Source: an uncultured Bacteroidia bacterium
Lineage (GTDB): Bacteria; Bacteroidota; Bacteroidia; Bacteroidales; UBA932
Direction of reading: 5' to 3'
Length of the DNA: 64,000 nucleotides
Assembly: GCA_902789245.1 (NCBI GenBank)
Contig: CADAND010000010.1
Span: 73,323-137,322 of the forward strand
How positions within the stretch are numbered: position 1 is the first letter of the stretch; each line of letters opens with the position of its first letter. A model generated the notes under the pieces. The model was not told the DNA's origin and ran no database searches. It worked only from the letters and a program-made list of their open reading frames with translations. A program made the translations under genes and the position numbers. Shown here in pieces: positions 40,876-50,125 of the stretch.

Positions 40876-42096
40876 TTAGGCATTGTAGCAGCTTTCGCCG
40901 TGCTCGTAAATATCGAGGCCTTCCTCCTCAACACGCTTGCCGACACGCAGACCGTGGAGCTTTTTGATGCCGAAGAAGAGCAGGCAGCCAGTCGCAACGG
41001 CCCAGAGATCGATGAACGCGATGCCAAGGGCCTGCACACCGAAGAAGTGCCAGCCGCCGCCATAGAAGAGACCACCGTCCGTAGCCAGCAGGCCCGTCAT
41101 GAGCGTACCGAGGATACCGCAGACGCCGTGCACGCTGGAGGCGCCCACCGGGTCGTCGATATGCAGCTTGCGGTCGATGAATTCGATGGAGTACACCAGG
41201 ACGATGCCGCAGACCAGGCCGATGATGACCGCACCGAGCGGAGACACCACGTCGCAACCCGCCGTGATACCGACCAGACCGGCCAGGACACCGTTGAGGG
41301 TCAGGGAGAGGGACGGTTTGCCATACTTCAACCAGGTGAGGAACATGGTCGCCAAGCCGCCGGCGGCAGCCGCCAGGTTGGTGGTCAGGAACACGTGGGA
41401 GATCGCGATGCGGTTCACCTCACCGGAGGCAGCCAGCTGCGAACCCGGGTTGAAGCCGAACCAGCCCATCCACAGGATGAAGACACCGAGTGCCGCCATC
41501 GTCAGGTTGTGGCCGGGAATAGCGCGGCTCTTGCCGTCCGGGGCATACTTGCCGATACGGGGTCCGAGTGCGATCGCACCGATGAGCGCCAGCACGCCAC
41601 CCACGCTGTGGACAATCGCCGAACCGGCGAAATCGTGGAAGCCCATCTCCGCGAGCCAGCCGCCGCCCCAGGTCCAGTGGCCCTCGATCGGGTAGATGAA
41701 CAGGGAGATGAAAGCGCTGTAAACCAGATACATGGAGAACTTCGTACGCTCTGCCATGGCACCGCTCACAATCGTGGCGGACGTGGCGCAGAAAACGGTC
41801 TCGAAGATCAGGAAACCCTCCACGGGAAGGTCGCTCTTGTAGAAAGACAGGTCACCCCAGTTGGGGGCACCGATGAAGCCGGCGCCTTCGCTGCCGAACA
41901 TGAAGCCGAAGCCGACAAACCAGAATAGCAGGGAGCCGAACATGAAGTCCACAAAATTCTTCATCAGGATGTTCGCCGTGTTCTTGCTGCGGGTGAAACC
42001 CGCCTCGCACAGGGCAAAGCCCGGTTGCATGAAGAAAACGAGCATCGCAGCCAACAACATCCATACAGTATCGAGGGAAATAGCTAAATCTTCCAT
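40876..42096 (-). CDS. amt: Ammonium transporter (Amt family)
   Basis: Inner-membrane ammonium channel of 406 residues with about 11 hydrophobic segments. LVFFMQPGFALCEAGFTRSK is the family opening. The two pore histidines are in GSAIVHSVGG and GASSVHGVCG, and NFVDFMFGSLLFWFVGF and GLVGITAGCD are further signatures. It directly follows the PII gene (38-base gap), the classic glnK-amt pairing in which PII blocks the channel when nitrogen is ample. Confidence 0.97.
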   Translation of the reverse strand: MEDLAISLDTVWMLLAAMLVFFMQPGFALCEAGFTRSKNTANILMKNFVDFMFGSLLFWFVGFGFMFGSEGAGFIGAPNWGDLSFYKSDLPVEGFLIFETVFCATSATIVSGAMAERTKFSMYLVYSAFISLFIYPIEGHWTWGGGWLAEMGFHDFAGSAIVHSVGGVLALIGAIALGPRIGKYAPDGKSRAIPGHNLTMAALGVFILWMGWFGFNPGSQLAASGEVNRIAISHVFLTTNLAAAAGGLATMFLTWLKYGKPSLSLTLNGVLAGLVGITAGCDVVSPLGAVIIGLVCGIVLVYSIEFIDRKLHIDDPVGASSVHGVCGILGTLMTGLLATDGGLFYGGGWHFFGVQALGIAFIDLWAVATGCLLFFGIKKLHGLRVGKRVEEEGLDIYEHGESCYNA

Positions 42097-42134
42097 AAGG
42101 CAATAATTTTGAATGAATTAAACAACTACTCACA

Positions 42135-42482
42135 TTACTTCTTGTCGCGCAGGACCGTGTCGCCGTGCTCACCGGTGCGGATGGACCAGGTATCGATCAC
42201 ATCGCTGATGAAAATACGGCCGTCACCGATCTCGCCTGTCGAGGCGGTCTTGAGAATGACCTTCACGGTCGGGTCGACAAACTGGTCGCGGCACACGATG
42301 GTCAACGCCACGCGCTCGATCACGTCCGTGGAATACTGCACGCCACGGTAGATGCGTTCCTGGCGGCTCTGGCCGATACCATGCACATTGTGGTACTCAA
42401 ACCAGTTGATGTCTGCTTCGAGCAAGGCTTCCTTGACCTCCTCGAACTTCGTCTTGCGGACGATTGCTTCAATCTTTTTCAT
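42135..42482 (-). CDS. glnK: PII nitrogen regulatory protein (GlnK type)
   Basis: A 115-residue trimeric signal protein that reads 2-oxoglutarate and the ATP/ADP ratio. MKKIEAIVRKTKFEEVKEAL and the C-terminal TGEIGDGRIFISDV are PII signatures. The T-loop region reads GQSRQERIYRGVQY, retaining the tyrosine that is uridylylated in enterobacteria, though its flanks differ. Adjacency to amt supports a GlnK role. A promoter box lies upstream, so glnK-amt-porin is probably one unit within the nitrogen cluster. Confidence 0.94.
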   Translation of the reverse strand: MKKIEAIVRKTKFEEVKEALLEADINWFEYHNVHGIGQSRQERIYRGVQYSTDVIERVALTIVCRDQFVDPTVKVILKTASTGEIGDGRIFISDVIDTWSIRTGEHGDTVLRDKK

Positions 42483-42525
42483 ACTACTAACTTTGTTAAT
42501 GGGTTAAACAACTCTTTCAAAAAAA

Positions 42526-42533
42526 CAAAAATA
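42526..42533 (-). promoter_or_regulatory. Promoter -7 box for glnK-amt
   Basis: TATTTTTG on the minus strand, 43 bases before the glnK ATG, in an AT-rich intergenic stretch after pyrG. Confidence 0.5.
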
Positions 42534-42623
42534 TCCCCTTGCAAGCAAACTCCTCAGAATTTGCAAGTAACTATAAATCAAATATTTAAAGAACTGCGGG
42601 GTTTAAGTTTCGGCGCTGCCGAT

Positions 42624-44249
42624 TTACTGTCGTCCCAGATCAGCCGCCTGCGCGATGCAGGCCTTGACGAAACTGACAAAGAGCGGATGCGGATGCAGGA
42701 CCGTCGAGGCGTACTCGGGATGGAACTGCGTACCGATATACCAGCGCAGCTGCGGAATCTCCACGATCTCCACCAGGTCGGCGTCGGGGTTCACGCCCAC
42801 GCACTGCATGCCGGCTTTCTCGTAATCCTTGCGGTAACGGTTGTTGAACTCATAGCGATGGCGGTGGCGCTCCCGGATGCTCTCCTGGCCGCCGTACGCC
42901 TCCGCGGCGCGGCTGCCGGGACGGAGCTGGCAGGGATACTCGCCAAGCCGCATCGTCCCGCCCATCTGGGTGATGGTCTTCTGCTCCTCCATGATGTCGA
43001 TCACATTGTTCGGCGTGTCGCGGTTCATCTCGCTGCTGTCGGCGTCCTCCAGTTTCAGGACGTCACGGGCGAACTCGATCACCATCATCTGCATGCCGAG
43101 GCAGATACCGAAGCAAGGGATATCGTTCGTCCGGGCGTACTCCGCGGCGAAGATCTTCCCCGGGATGCCCCGCTGGCCGAAGCCCGGGCAGATCACGATA
43201 CCGGCCATGCCGGCCAGTTTCTCCGCCACGTTCTCCCGCGTGATTCCCTGGCTGCCGACGAAATGGATCTTCACCTTCACCTCATCGTAGATACCAGCGA
43301 GATTCAGGCTCTCACGGATGCTCTTGTAGGCATCCTGGAGATCGTATTTGCCCACGAGGGCCACATGCACCTCGCGCTTGGCATTACGCTGTTTCTCCAG
43401 GAAATCGTGCCAGGCCTGCATGGCGGGCGTCTCCCCCACGGGGATGCCGATCTTGCGCAGGATGGCGGCGTCGAGCCCCTGGCGCTGCATGTTCACGGGC
43501 ACCTCATAGATGCTCGGCAGGTCTTCGCTCTGCACCACGCACTCGAGGTCCACATTGCAGAAGGAAGCGACCTTCATGCGCAGGCTGTCGTCGAGATGCT
43601 GCTCCGTACGAAGGACCAGGATGTCCGGCTGGATGCCCATCCCCTGCAGTTCCTTGACGGAGTGCTGCGTGGGTTTGGTTTTCAGCTCGCCGGCGGCCTT
43701 CAGATAGGGCACGTAGGTCAGGTGGACGCAGACGGAGTCGCGGCCGAGCTCCCAGCGGAGCTGGCGGATGGCCTCCATGAACGGCGCGCTCTCGATGTCG
43801 CCGATGGTACCGCCCACTTCCGTGATCACGAAGTCGAGATCCTCCCCCTTCACGTCCTTGCGCAGCATCCGGCGCTTGATCTCGTCGGTGATGTGCGGCA
43901 CCACCTGGATGGTCTTTCCGAGGTAGTCTCCATGGCGCTCCCGGTCAATGACCGTCTTGTAGATGCGCCCCGTGGTAATAGAATTCTCGCGGGTAGTGTG
44001 GATGCCCGTAAAGCGCTCGTAATGACCAAGGTCCAGGTCCGTCTCCATCCCGTCGGCCGTCACGTAGCACTCACCGTGCTCGTAGGGGTTGAGCGTCCCC
44101 GGGTCGATGTTGATATAGGGATCGAACTTCTGGATCGTCACCTTGAACCCGCGGGCTTGGAGGAGTTTCCCCAGGCTGGCGGAGATGATGCCCTTGCCCA
44201 GCGACGAGACCACGCCGCCCGTAATGAAGATATACTTCGTGTTCATCAT
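42624..44249 (-). CDS. pyrG: CTP synthase
   Basis: Aminates UTP to CTP using glutamine. The 541-residue protein opens KYIFITGGVVSSLGKGI (P-loop of the synthetase domain). It contains GGTIGDIES and the class I amidotransferase core CFGICLGMQ, with the catalytic cysteine, and FHPEY near the C-terminus. ATG at 44249 overlaps the gltD stop; a second in-frame ATG follows directly. Its place after gltBD fits a glutamine-consuming cluster. Confidence 0.98.
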   Translation of the reverse strand: MMNTKYIFITGGVVSSLGKGIISASLGKLLQARGFKVTIQKFDPYINIDPGTLNPYEHGECYVTADGMETDLDLGHYERFTGIHTTRENSITTGRIYKTVIDRERHGDYLGKTIQVVPHITDEIKRRMLRKDVKGEDLDFVITEVGGTIGDIESAPFMEAIRQLRWELGRDSVCVHLTYVPYLKAAGELKTKPTQHSVKELQGMGIQPDILVLRTEQHLDDSLRMKVASFCNVDLECVVQSEDLPSIYEVPVNMQRQGLDAAILRKIGIPVGETPAMQAWHDFLEKQRNAKREVHVALVGKYDLQDAYKSIRESLNLAGIYDEVKVKIHFVGSQGITRENVAEKLAGMAGIVICPGFGQRGIPGKIFAAEYARTNDIPCFGICLGMQMMVIEFARDVLKLEDADSSEMNRDTPNNVIDIMEEQKTITQMGGTMRLGEYPCQLRPGSRAAEAYGGQESIRERHRHRYEFNNRYRKDYEKAGMQCVGVNPDADLVEIVEIPQLRWYIGTQFHPEYASTVLHPHPLFVSFVKACIAQAADLGRQ

Positions 44250-45601
44250 TTCTTCTTGGTTTTTTTGAAGTAGGCATCCACGGCGGCAGCGGCCGCGTGG
44301 CCGGAAGCCATCGCACGGACCACCAGGGAGGCGCCGCTCTGCACGTCGCCGGCGAAGAAGACATTCTCCCCCACCTCGGGCAGCTGCGGTTTCAGGAAGC
44401 CCATCGCCAGCAGGACGATGTCCGCCTTGACCAGTTCCGGCTCGCCGGCGGGGACCATCAGCGGGCGACCGCCCTCGGGGTTGGGTTTCCAGTCGATGGG
44501 CTGGATCTCCACGCCGGTCAGTTTCCCTTTTTCGCCCACGAAACGGAGCGTATTGATGTTCCAGCGCCGCACGCAGCCCTCTTCGTGCGAAGAGGAGGTC
44601 TTGAGCGTACGCGGCCAGTTCGGCCAGGGGTTGGCCGGGTCGTCCGGCCCCACGGGCGGCTTGGGCATGATCTCGATCTGCATCACGGACTTGCAGCCCT
44701 GACGGTGCGCCGTGCCGATGCAGTCGGACCCGGTGTCGCCGCCGCCGATGACCAGCACGTCCTTGCCCTTGCAGGTCACGCGGTGCGCGGCGTCGACCTC
44801 GGCGCCGTACAGGACGCGGTTCTGCTGCGCGAGCAGCTCCAGGGCGTAGTACACGCCTTTGAGTTCGCGTCCGGGCACGGGCAGGTCGCGCGCCGTCGGC
44901 GTGCCGGTGGCGATGACATAGGCTTCAAAGCCCTTCGGCAGTGCATCCGGCGCCACTTCCTCGCCGTAGCGGAAGGTGATTCCCTCCTGCTCCATCAGCG
45001 CGATGCGGCGGTCGATGACGGTCTTGTTCAGCTTGAAATTCGGAATACCGAAACGGAGCAGTCCGCCGGCCTTCTCGTTCTTCTCGAAGACCGTCACGGT
45101 GTAGCCGCGCCGGTTGAGCTGGTTGGCTGCGGCCAGTCCCGACGGACCCGCGCCGATCACGGCCACCTTGCGGCCGTTGCGCTCCGGGCTCACCGGGCGC
45201 ACATAGTTCTCACGATAAGCGATTTCCGTGATGGCCGCTTCGTTTTCGCGGTTGGTCGTCGGCTCATGCAGCGTGAGGTTGAGCACGCAGGCTTTCTCGC
45301 AGAGCGCCGGGCACACCCGTCCGGTAAACTCCGGGAAATCGTTGGTCGAGTTGAGCAGGCGGTAGGCCAGCTCGAAGTCCCCTTTATACACGGCGTCGTT
45401 CCACTCCGGCGGACGGTTGCCCAGCGGGCAGGCCCAGTTGCAGAAGGGCACGCCGCAGTCCATGCAGCGAGACGCCTGCAGCCGGCGGTCGCCCTCGTTG
45501 AGCGTCTGCTCCACTTCCCCGAAATCCTGGATACGGTCGTGAACTGCCCGGTAGCCGGCTTCCTTGCGGGGTATCGTCAAAAATGCTTTGTAGTCTCCCA
45601 T
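44246..45601 (-). CDS. gltD: Glutamate synthase small subunit
   Basis: Supplies electrons from NADPH to the large GOGAT subunit. The 451-residue protein has the N-terminal iron-sulfur cysteine clusters CMDCGVPFCNWACPLG and CPALCEKACVLN. The FAD motif VAVIGAGPSGLAAANQL and the NADPH motif VIGGGDTGSDC follow. It lies 6 bases after gltB, and its TGA overlaps the pyrG start. Confidence 0.98.
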   Translation of the reverse strand: MGDYKAFLTIPRKEAGYRAVHDRIQDFGEVEQTLNEGDRRLQASRCMDCGVPFCNWACPLGNRPPEWNDAVYKGDFELAYRLLNSTNDFPEFTGRVCPALCEKACVLNLTLHEPTTNRENEAAITEIAYRENYVRPVSPERNGRKVAVIGAGPSGLAAANQLNRRGYTVTVFEKNEKAGGLLRFGIPNFKLNKTVIDRRIALMEQEGITFRYGEEVAPDALPKGFEAYVIATGTPTARDLPVPGRELKGVYYALELLAQQNRVLYGAEVDAAHRVTCKGKDVLVIGGGDTGSDCIGTAHRQGCKSVMQIEIMPKPPVGPDDPANPWPNWPRTLKTSSSHEEGCVRRWNINTLRFVGEKGKLTGVEIQPIDWKPNPEGGRPLMVPAGEPELVKADIVLLAMGFLKPQLPEVGENVFFAGDVQSGASLVVRAMASGHAAAAAVDAYFKKTKKK

Positions 45602-45607
45602 AAGGCG

Positions 45608-48600
45608 TCAATATTGGATTTGGAGGTTCTGTACTTTCTCCGCCAGGCCGCGCAGGCGCTCCTGTTCGAGAACGTGCTTGTATTCAATCGGAATGACCTT
45701 GATGAAGTCGTCGGCCGAGCGGGTCCAGTCGTCCAGCAGCGTCCGGGCCAGGTTGGACCCGGTGTAGAGGTAGTGCTGGCGGATCAGCTCATGCAGCTCC
45801 TTGCGGTCGAGTTTGTCGTCCACGAGGGATATCTCCACCATGTCAAGGTTGCAATAGTAGTCGAAGACATGCTCCGGATCGTAAACGTAGGCCACGCCGC
45901 CGGACATACCGGCTGCGAAGTTGCGGCCCACCGGACCCAGGACAACCACGCGGCCGCCCGTCATGTACTCGCAGCAGTGGTCACCTGCACCCTCCACGAC
46001 AGCCTTGGCGCCCGAGTTGCGGACCGCGAAACGCTGTCCGGCACGACCGGCTACGTACATCTCGCCGCCCGTGGCACCATAGAGGCAGGTGTTGCCGGCG
46101 ATGATGTTGTCCTCGGCCTTGAACGTGGCGCGGGTGGACGGACGGATGGCCACGCGGCCACCGCTCAGACCCTTGCCGACATAGTCGTTGGCCTCACCCT
46201 CCAAACGGACGTTCACGCCGCCGGCGAGGAAAGCGCAGAAGCTCTGGCCGGCCGATCCCTTGAACTTGATGTTCAGGGTCGAATCCGGCAGGCCTTCGGC
46301 ACCGTATTTCGCGGCGATCCGGCCGCTGAGCATCGTGCAGACGGCACGGTCGGTGTTGGCGATGGGATACTCGAGGCTGATCTCCTCCTTCCACTCGATG
46401 GCCGGCTGGGCGGCCTTGATAATCTCGAGATCGCGTACGGGCGGGAGCGGATGGAAGTCAGCGCCCGACCAGCCGCAGGAACCCTCCTCCTTGTAGAGCA
46501 CGCGGGAGAGGTCCACGCGCGCCGCCTTGGAGGCCGGATCCACGGGTTTGCGGACCAGCAGCTCCGTGTGTCCCACCACCTCGGAGAGGCTGCGGAAGCC
46601 CATTTCCGCGAGGTATTCCCGCACTTCCTGTGCGAGGTAGGTGAAGTAGTTGACGAGGTAGTCCGCCTTGCCGAGGAAATGTTTGCGCAGCTCGGGATCC
46701 TGCGTGGCCACGCCCGTGGGGCAGGTATTGAGGCTGCACTTGCGCATCATCACGCAGCCGAGCACGATCAGCGGCAGGGTGCCGAAGCCGAACTCGTCCG
46801 CGCCGAGCAGCGACATCAGGAGCACGTCGCGGCCGGTCTTGAGCTGGCCGTCCACCTGGAGGCGGACCTGGCTGCGCAGACCGTTGCGCGCGAGCGTCTG
46901 CTGCGCCTCTGCGAGGCCGATTTCCGGGCTGATGCCTGCGAAACGCATCGAGGATGCAGGAGAGGCTCCGGTGCCGCCCTCGGCCCCGGAAATGACGATC
47001 AGGTCGGCCTTGGCCTTGGCCACGCCGGCGGCGATCGTACCCACACCGCTCTCGGACACCAGCTTGACGCTGATGGCGGCGGCCGGGTTGACGTTCTTGA
47101 GGTCGAAAATCAGCTGCGAGAGGTCCTCGATGGAGTAAATGTCATGGTGCGGCGGCGGGGAGATCAGCGAGATGCCCGGGATGGAGTTGCGGGTCTTCGC
47201 GATGATGGCGTTGACCTTGAATCCCGGCAGCTGACCGCCCTCGCCGGGCTTGGCGCCCTGGGCGACCTTGATCTGGATCTCCTCGGCATTGACGAGGTAT
47301 TCGGCCGTAACGCCGAAGCGTCCGGAGGCCACCTGCTTGGTCTTGCTGGACAGCGACACGCCGTCCACGTCGGCGTGGTAGCGTTCGTTGTCCTCACCGC
47401 CCTCGCCCGTGTTGGAACGCGTCCCGAGGCGGTTCATCGCCAGGGCGATGGCCTCGTGGGCCTCGATGCTCAGGGCGCCGAAACTCATGGCGCTCACGAC
47501 GAAGCGCTTGACGATGGACTCCACGGGCTCCACTTCCTCGACGGGAATCGCGGTGCCGCGCTTGAAGTCCAGCAGGTCGCGCAGGAAGAGCGCCTCGGAC
47601 TTGCCGTCCACGGCGGCGGTAAATTCCTTGAATTTCTTGTAGCTGCCCAGGCGCGTGGCAATCTGCAGCGCGGAGATGGTCTCAGGGTTCCAGGCGTGGG
47701 CGATGCCGCCCTTGCGGTAGTGGAACTGGCCCACATTGGGCAGAAAGTCGGTCTTCGACGCTTCGGCGTACGCCTGCGCGTGGAACCACATGGCGTCGCG
47801 CGCAATGGTCTCCAGGCCGATGCCGCCGATGGTCGAGCGCTCCGTGCCGAAGTACTCGCGCAGCAGGCTCTCGTCCAGGCCGATGCTCTCGAAGATCTTG
47901 GCGCCGCGGTAGGAGCGGATGGTGGAAATGCCCATCTTGGCCATGATCTTCAGCAGGCCCTTCTTCATCGCCTCGATGTAGTTGGTGCGGGCCGTGGCAT
48001 AGTTCAGCTGGACCTTGCCGCCATGCGCCAGGCTCGAAATGATGGCGAAGGAGAGGTACGGGTTGATGGCGGAGGCGCCGTAGCCGAGCAGCAGCGCGGC
48101 GTGCATCGTCTCGCGGATCTCGCCGCTCTCGACGATCAGGGCCGTCTGCACGCGCTTGCCGGTGGCGATCAGGTGGTGGTGCACCGCGCTGACGGCCAGC
48201 AGCGAAGGAATGGGCGCATGCGTCTCATCCACGTCGCGGTCGGACAGGATGATATAGTTCACACCTTCGTCCACGCACTTCTCGGCCTTCTGGCAGAGGC
48301 CCGCGAGGGCCCGGCGCAGGTTGGCGGCCGCGGCGGTGGTGTTCGCCGCGCACTCGAAGAGCATCGGGAGCTTGACAGTGTTGAATCCTTTATACCGGAT
48401 GTTGCAGAGCAGGTCGAGCTGCGTGTTGGTCAGGATCGGGTGCGGCAGGCGCACCATCTTGCAGTTGTCCTCGTCAGGCGTCAGGATGCCCGCACCCACG
48501 CGTCCGATGTACTCGAACAGCGACATCACCATCTGCTCGCGGATGGAGTCGATGGGCGGGTTGGTCACCTGCGCGAACTGCTGGCGGAAATAGTTGAAGA

Positions 48601-50083
48601 AGCTCTGCGGGCGCTCCGTCAGGACGGCCAGCGGGGTGTCGTTGCCCATCGAAGAGGTGGGCTCGATGCCCTTCTCGCACATGGGCTTGAGGGCGTTCTC
48701 CACGTCCTCGGCCGTGCAGCCGAAGAGGAGCTCCTTGTGCAGCAGGTCGGCCTCGTTGTGCTCGATCTTGCGGCCGCTGTGCAGGTCCTCCAGCTGAATG
48801 CGTCCGGCGGAGAGCCACTTGCGGTACGGGTGCTCGGAGGCTAGTTTTTCCTTGATCTCGGCGTCATACCAGATCTTGCCTTCCTTGGTGTCCACGAGCA
48901 GCATCTTGCCCGGCTCCAGACGTCCCTTGCACTCGATCTCGGTGGGGTCGAAGTCCAGCACGCCCACCTCGCTCGCAACGACCAGCAGGCCGCGCTTGGT
49001 GATGGTATAGCGGCCGGGGCGCAGACCGTTGCGGTCCAGGATGCCGCCGGCGTAACGTCCGTCGCTGAAGAGCAGCGTGGCCGGGCCGTCCCAGGGTTCC
49101 ATCAGGATGGAATGATACTCGTAGAATGCGCGCAGGTCCTCGGAGATCGGGTTCGTCTCGTCGAAGCTCTCCGGCATCAGCACGGAGACGGCCTGCGGCA
49201 GGCTGAGCCCGCTCTGCGTGAGGAATTCCAGCACGTTGTCCAGGCTGGCGGAGTCGCTCATGTCGGGCTGGACGATCGGCAGCAGGTCGCCGATATCGCC
49301 CATCGCGCCGGAATTGAGCACGCTCTGGCGGGCCTGCATCCAGCTGCGGTTACCGCGGATGGTGTTGATCTCGCCGTTGTGGCAGAGCATACGGAACGGC
49401 TGCGCCAGGCTCCACTGCGGGAAGGTGTTGGTCGAGAAGCGGGAGTGGACGATCGCCATCGCGCTCGTGAACCACTGGCTCGTCAGGTCGGCGTAGTACT
49501 CCCGCAGCTGACGGCTGGTGAGCATACCCTTATACACGATATTGCGCGTGGAGAGGGAGCAGATATAGCCGTCCCCGCCGAGGCGCTCGACATGCTTGCG
49601 GATGCGGTAGAGCTTGCGCTCCAGGTCCGCCTCTTCGATAAATTCGGTGCTGGTCACGAAGAGCTGGGCCGTGTACGGCTCGCCCTTGGCCGCTTCCTCG
49701 CCGAGGCACGCGGAATTGACCGGCACCTCGCGGATGTGGCTCAGCACGCAGCCTTCGTGCTCGACCTCGGCCCGGATGGATTCGAGGATGCGCTCACGCT
49801 TGGCAGTTTCCTTGGGAAGGAATACCAGGCCCGTGCCGTAGCGGCCTTTCTCCGGCACGGGGATACCCTGGAGTAAAATGAATTCATGGGGGATCTGGAC
49901 CATGATACCGGCTCCGTCGCCAGACTTGCCGTCGGCGCCTTCGGCACCGCGGTGGCTCATGTTTTCAAGCACGGTCAGGGCGTTGTCCACCAGTTCATGG
50001 GTCTTGTCGCCGCGGATGTTCACGACCATACCAACCCCACAGGCATCGTGTTCCGACGCCTTGTCATATAGACCGGATTTCAT
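45608..50083 (-). CDS. gltB: Glutamate synthase large subunit
   Basis: Forms two glutamates from glutamine and 2-oxoglutarate; with GlnA it makes the GS-GOGAT route of ammonium assimilation. The 1491-residue protein has a 14-residue propeptide before the nucleophile cysteine in DACGVGMV, and a class II glutaminase domain (about 15-420). The FMN-binding synthase domain includes SAEGGTGASPASS. The 3Fe-4S cluster cysteines are in CSLNTCPTGVATQDP, and a C-terminal GXGXG beta-helix (ATGGEMYVAGRAGQRF) closes the protein. It begins 42 bases after glnA. Confidence 0.98.
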   Translation of the reverse strand: MKSGLYDKASEHDACGVGMVVNIRGDKTHELVDNALTVLENMSHRGAEGADGKSGDGAGIMVQIPHEFILLQGIPVPEKGRYGTGLVFLPKETAKRERILESIRAEVEHEGCVLSHIREVPVNSACLGEEAAKGEPYTAQLFVTSTEFIEEADLERKLYRIRKHVERLGGDGYICSLSTRNIVYKGMLTSRQLREYYADLTSQWFTSAMAIVHSRFSTNTFPQWSLAQPFRMLCHNGEINTIRGNRSWMQARQSVLNSGAMGDIGDLLPIVQPDMSDSASLDNVLEFLTQSGLSLPQAVSVLMPESFDETNPISEDLRAFYEYHSILMEPWDGPATLLFSDGRYAGGILDRNGLRPGRYTITKRGLLVVASEVGVLDFDPTEIECKGRLEPGKMLLVDTKEGKIWYDAEIKEKLASEHPYRKWLSAGRIQLEDLHSGRKIEHNEADLLHKELLFGCTAEDVENALKPMCEKGIEPTSSMGNDTPLAVLTERPQSFFNYFRQQFAQVTNPPIDSIREQMVMSLFEYIGRVGAGILTPDEDNCKMVRLPHPILTNTQLDLLCNIRYKGFNTVKLPMLFECAANTTAAAANLRRALAGLCQKAEKCVDEGVNYIILSDRDVDETHAPIPSLLAVSAVHHHLIATGKRVQTALIVESGEIRETMHAALLLGYGASAINPYLSFAIISSLAHGGKVQLNYATARTNYIEAMKKGLLKIMAKMGISTIRSYRGAKIFESIGLDESLLREYFGTERSTIGGIGLETIARDAMWFHAQAYAEASKTDFLPNVGQFHYRKGGIAHAWNPETISALQIATRLGSYKKFKEFTAAVDGKSEALFLRDLLDFKRGTAIPVEEVEPVESIVKRFVVSAMSFGALSIEAHEAIALAMNRLGTRSNTGEGGEDNERYHADVDGVSLSSKTKQVASGRFGVTAEYLVNAEEIQIKVAQGAKPGEGGQLPGFKVNAIIAKTRNSIPGISLISPPPHHDIYSIEDLSQLIFDLKNVNPAAAISVKLVSESGVGTIAAGVAKAKADLIVISGAEGGTGASPASSMRFAGISPEIGLAEAQQTLARNGLRSQVRLQVDGQLKTGRDVLLMSLLGADEFGFGTLPLIVLGCVMMRKCSLNTCPTGVATQDPELRKHFLGKADYLVNYFTYLAQEVREYLAEMGFRSLSEVVGHTELLVRKPVDPASKAARVDLSRVLYKEEGSCGWSGADFHPLPPVRDLEIIKAAQPAIEWKEEISLEYPIANTDRAVCTMLSGRIAAKYGAEGLPDSTLNIKFKGSAGQSFCAFLAGGVNVRLEGEANDYVGKGLSGGRVAIRPSTRATFKAEDNIIAGNTCLYGATGGEMYVAGRAGQRFAVRNSGAKAVVEGAGDHCCEYMTGGRVVVLGPVGRNFAAGMSGGVAYVYDPEHVFDYYCNLDMVEISLVDDKLDRKELHELIRQHYLYTGSNLARTLLDDWTRSADDFIKVIPIEYKHVLEQERLRGLAEKVQNLQIQY

Positions 50084-50125
50084 TTAGTGTGTTTCTAAAG
50101 AACTACTAACTATAAATACACTTAA

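Noticed and set aside
44297-48844. Open frame of 1515 codons on the plus strand opposite gltD and gltB
   Set aside because: Antisense shadow of two certain genes; rich in His, Arg, Gly and Leu with no motifs.
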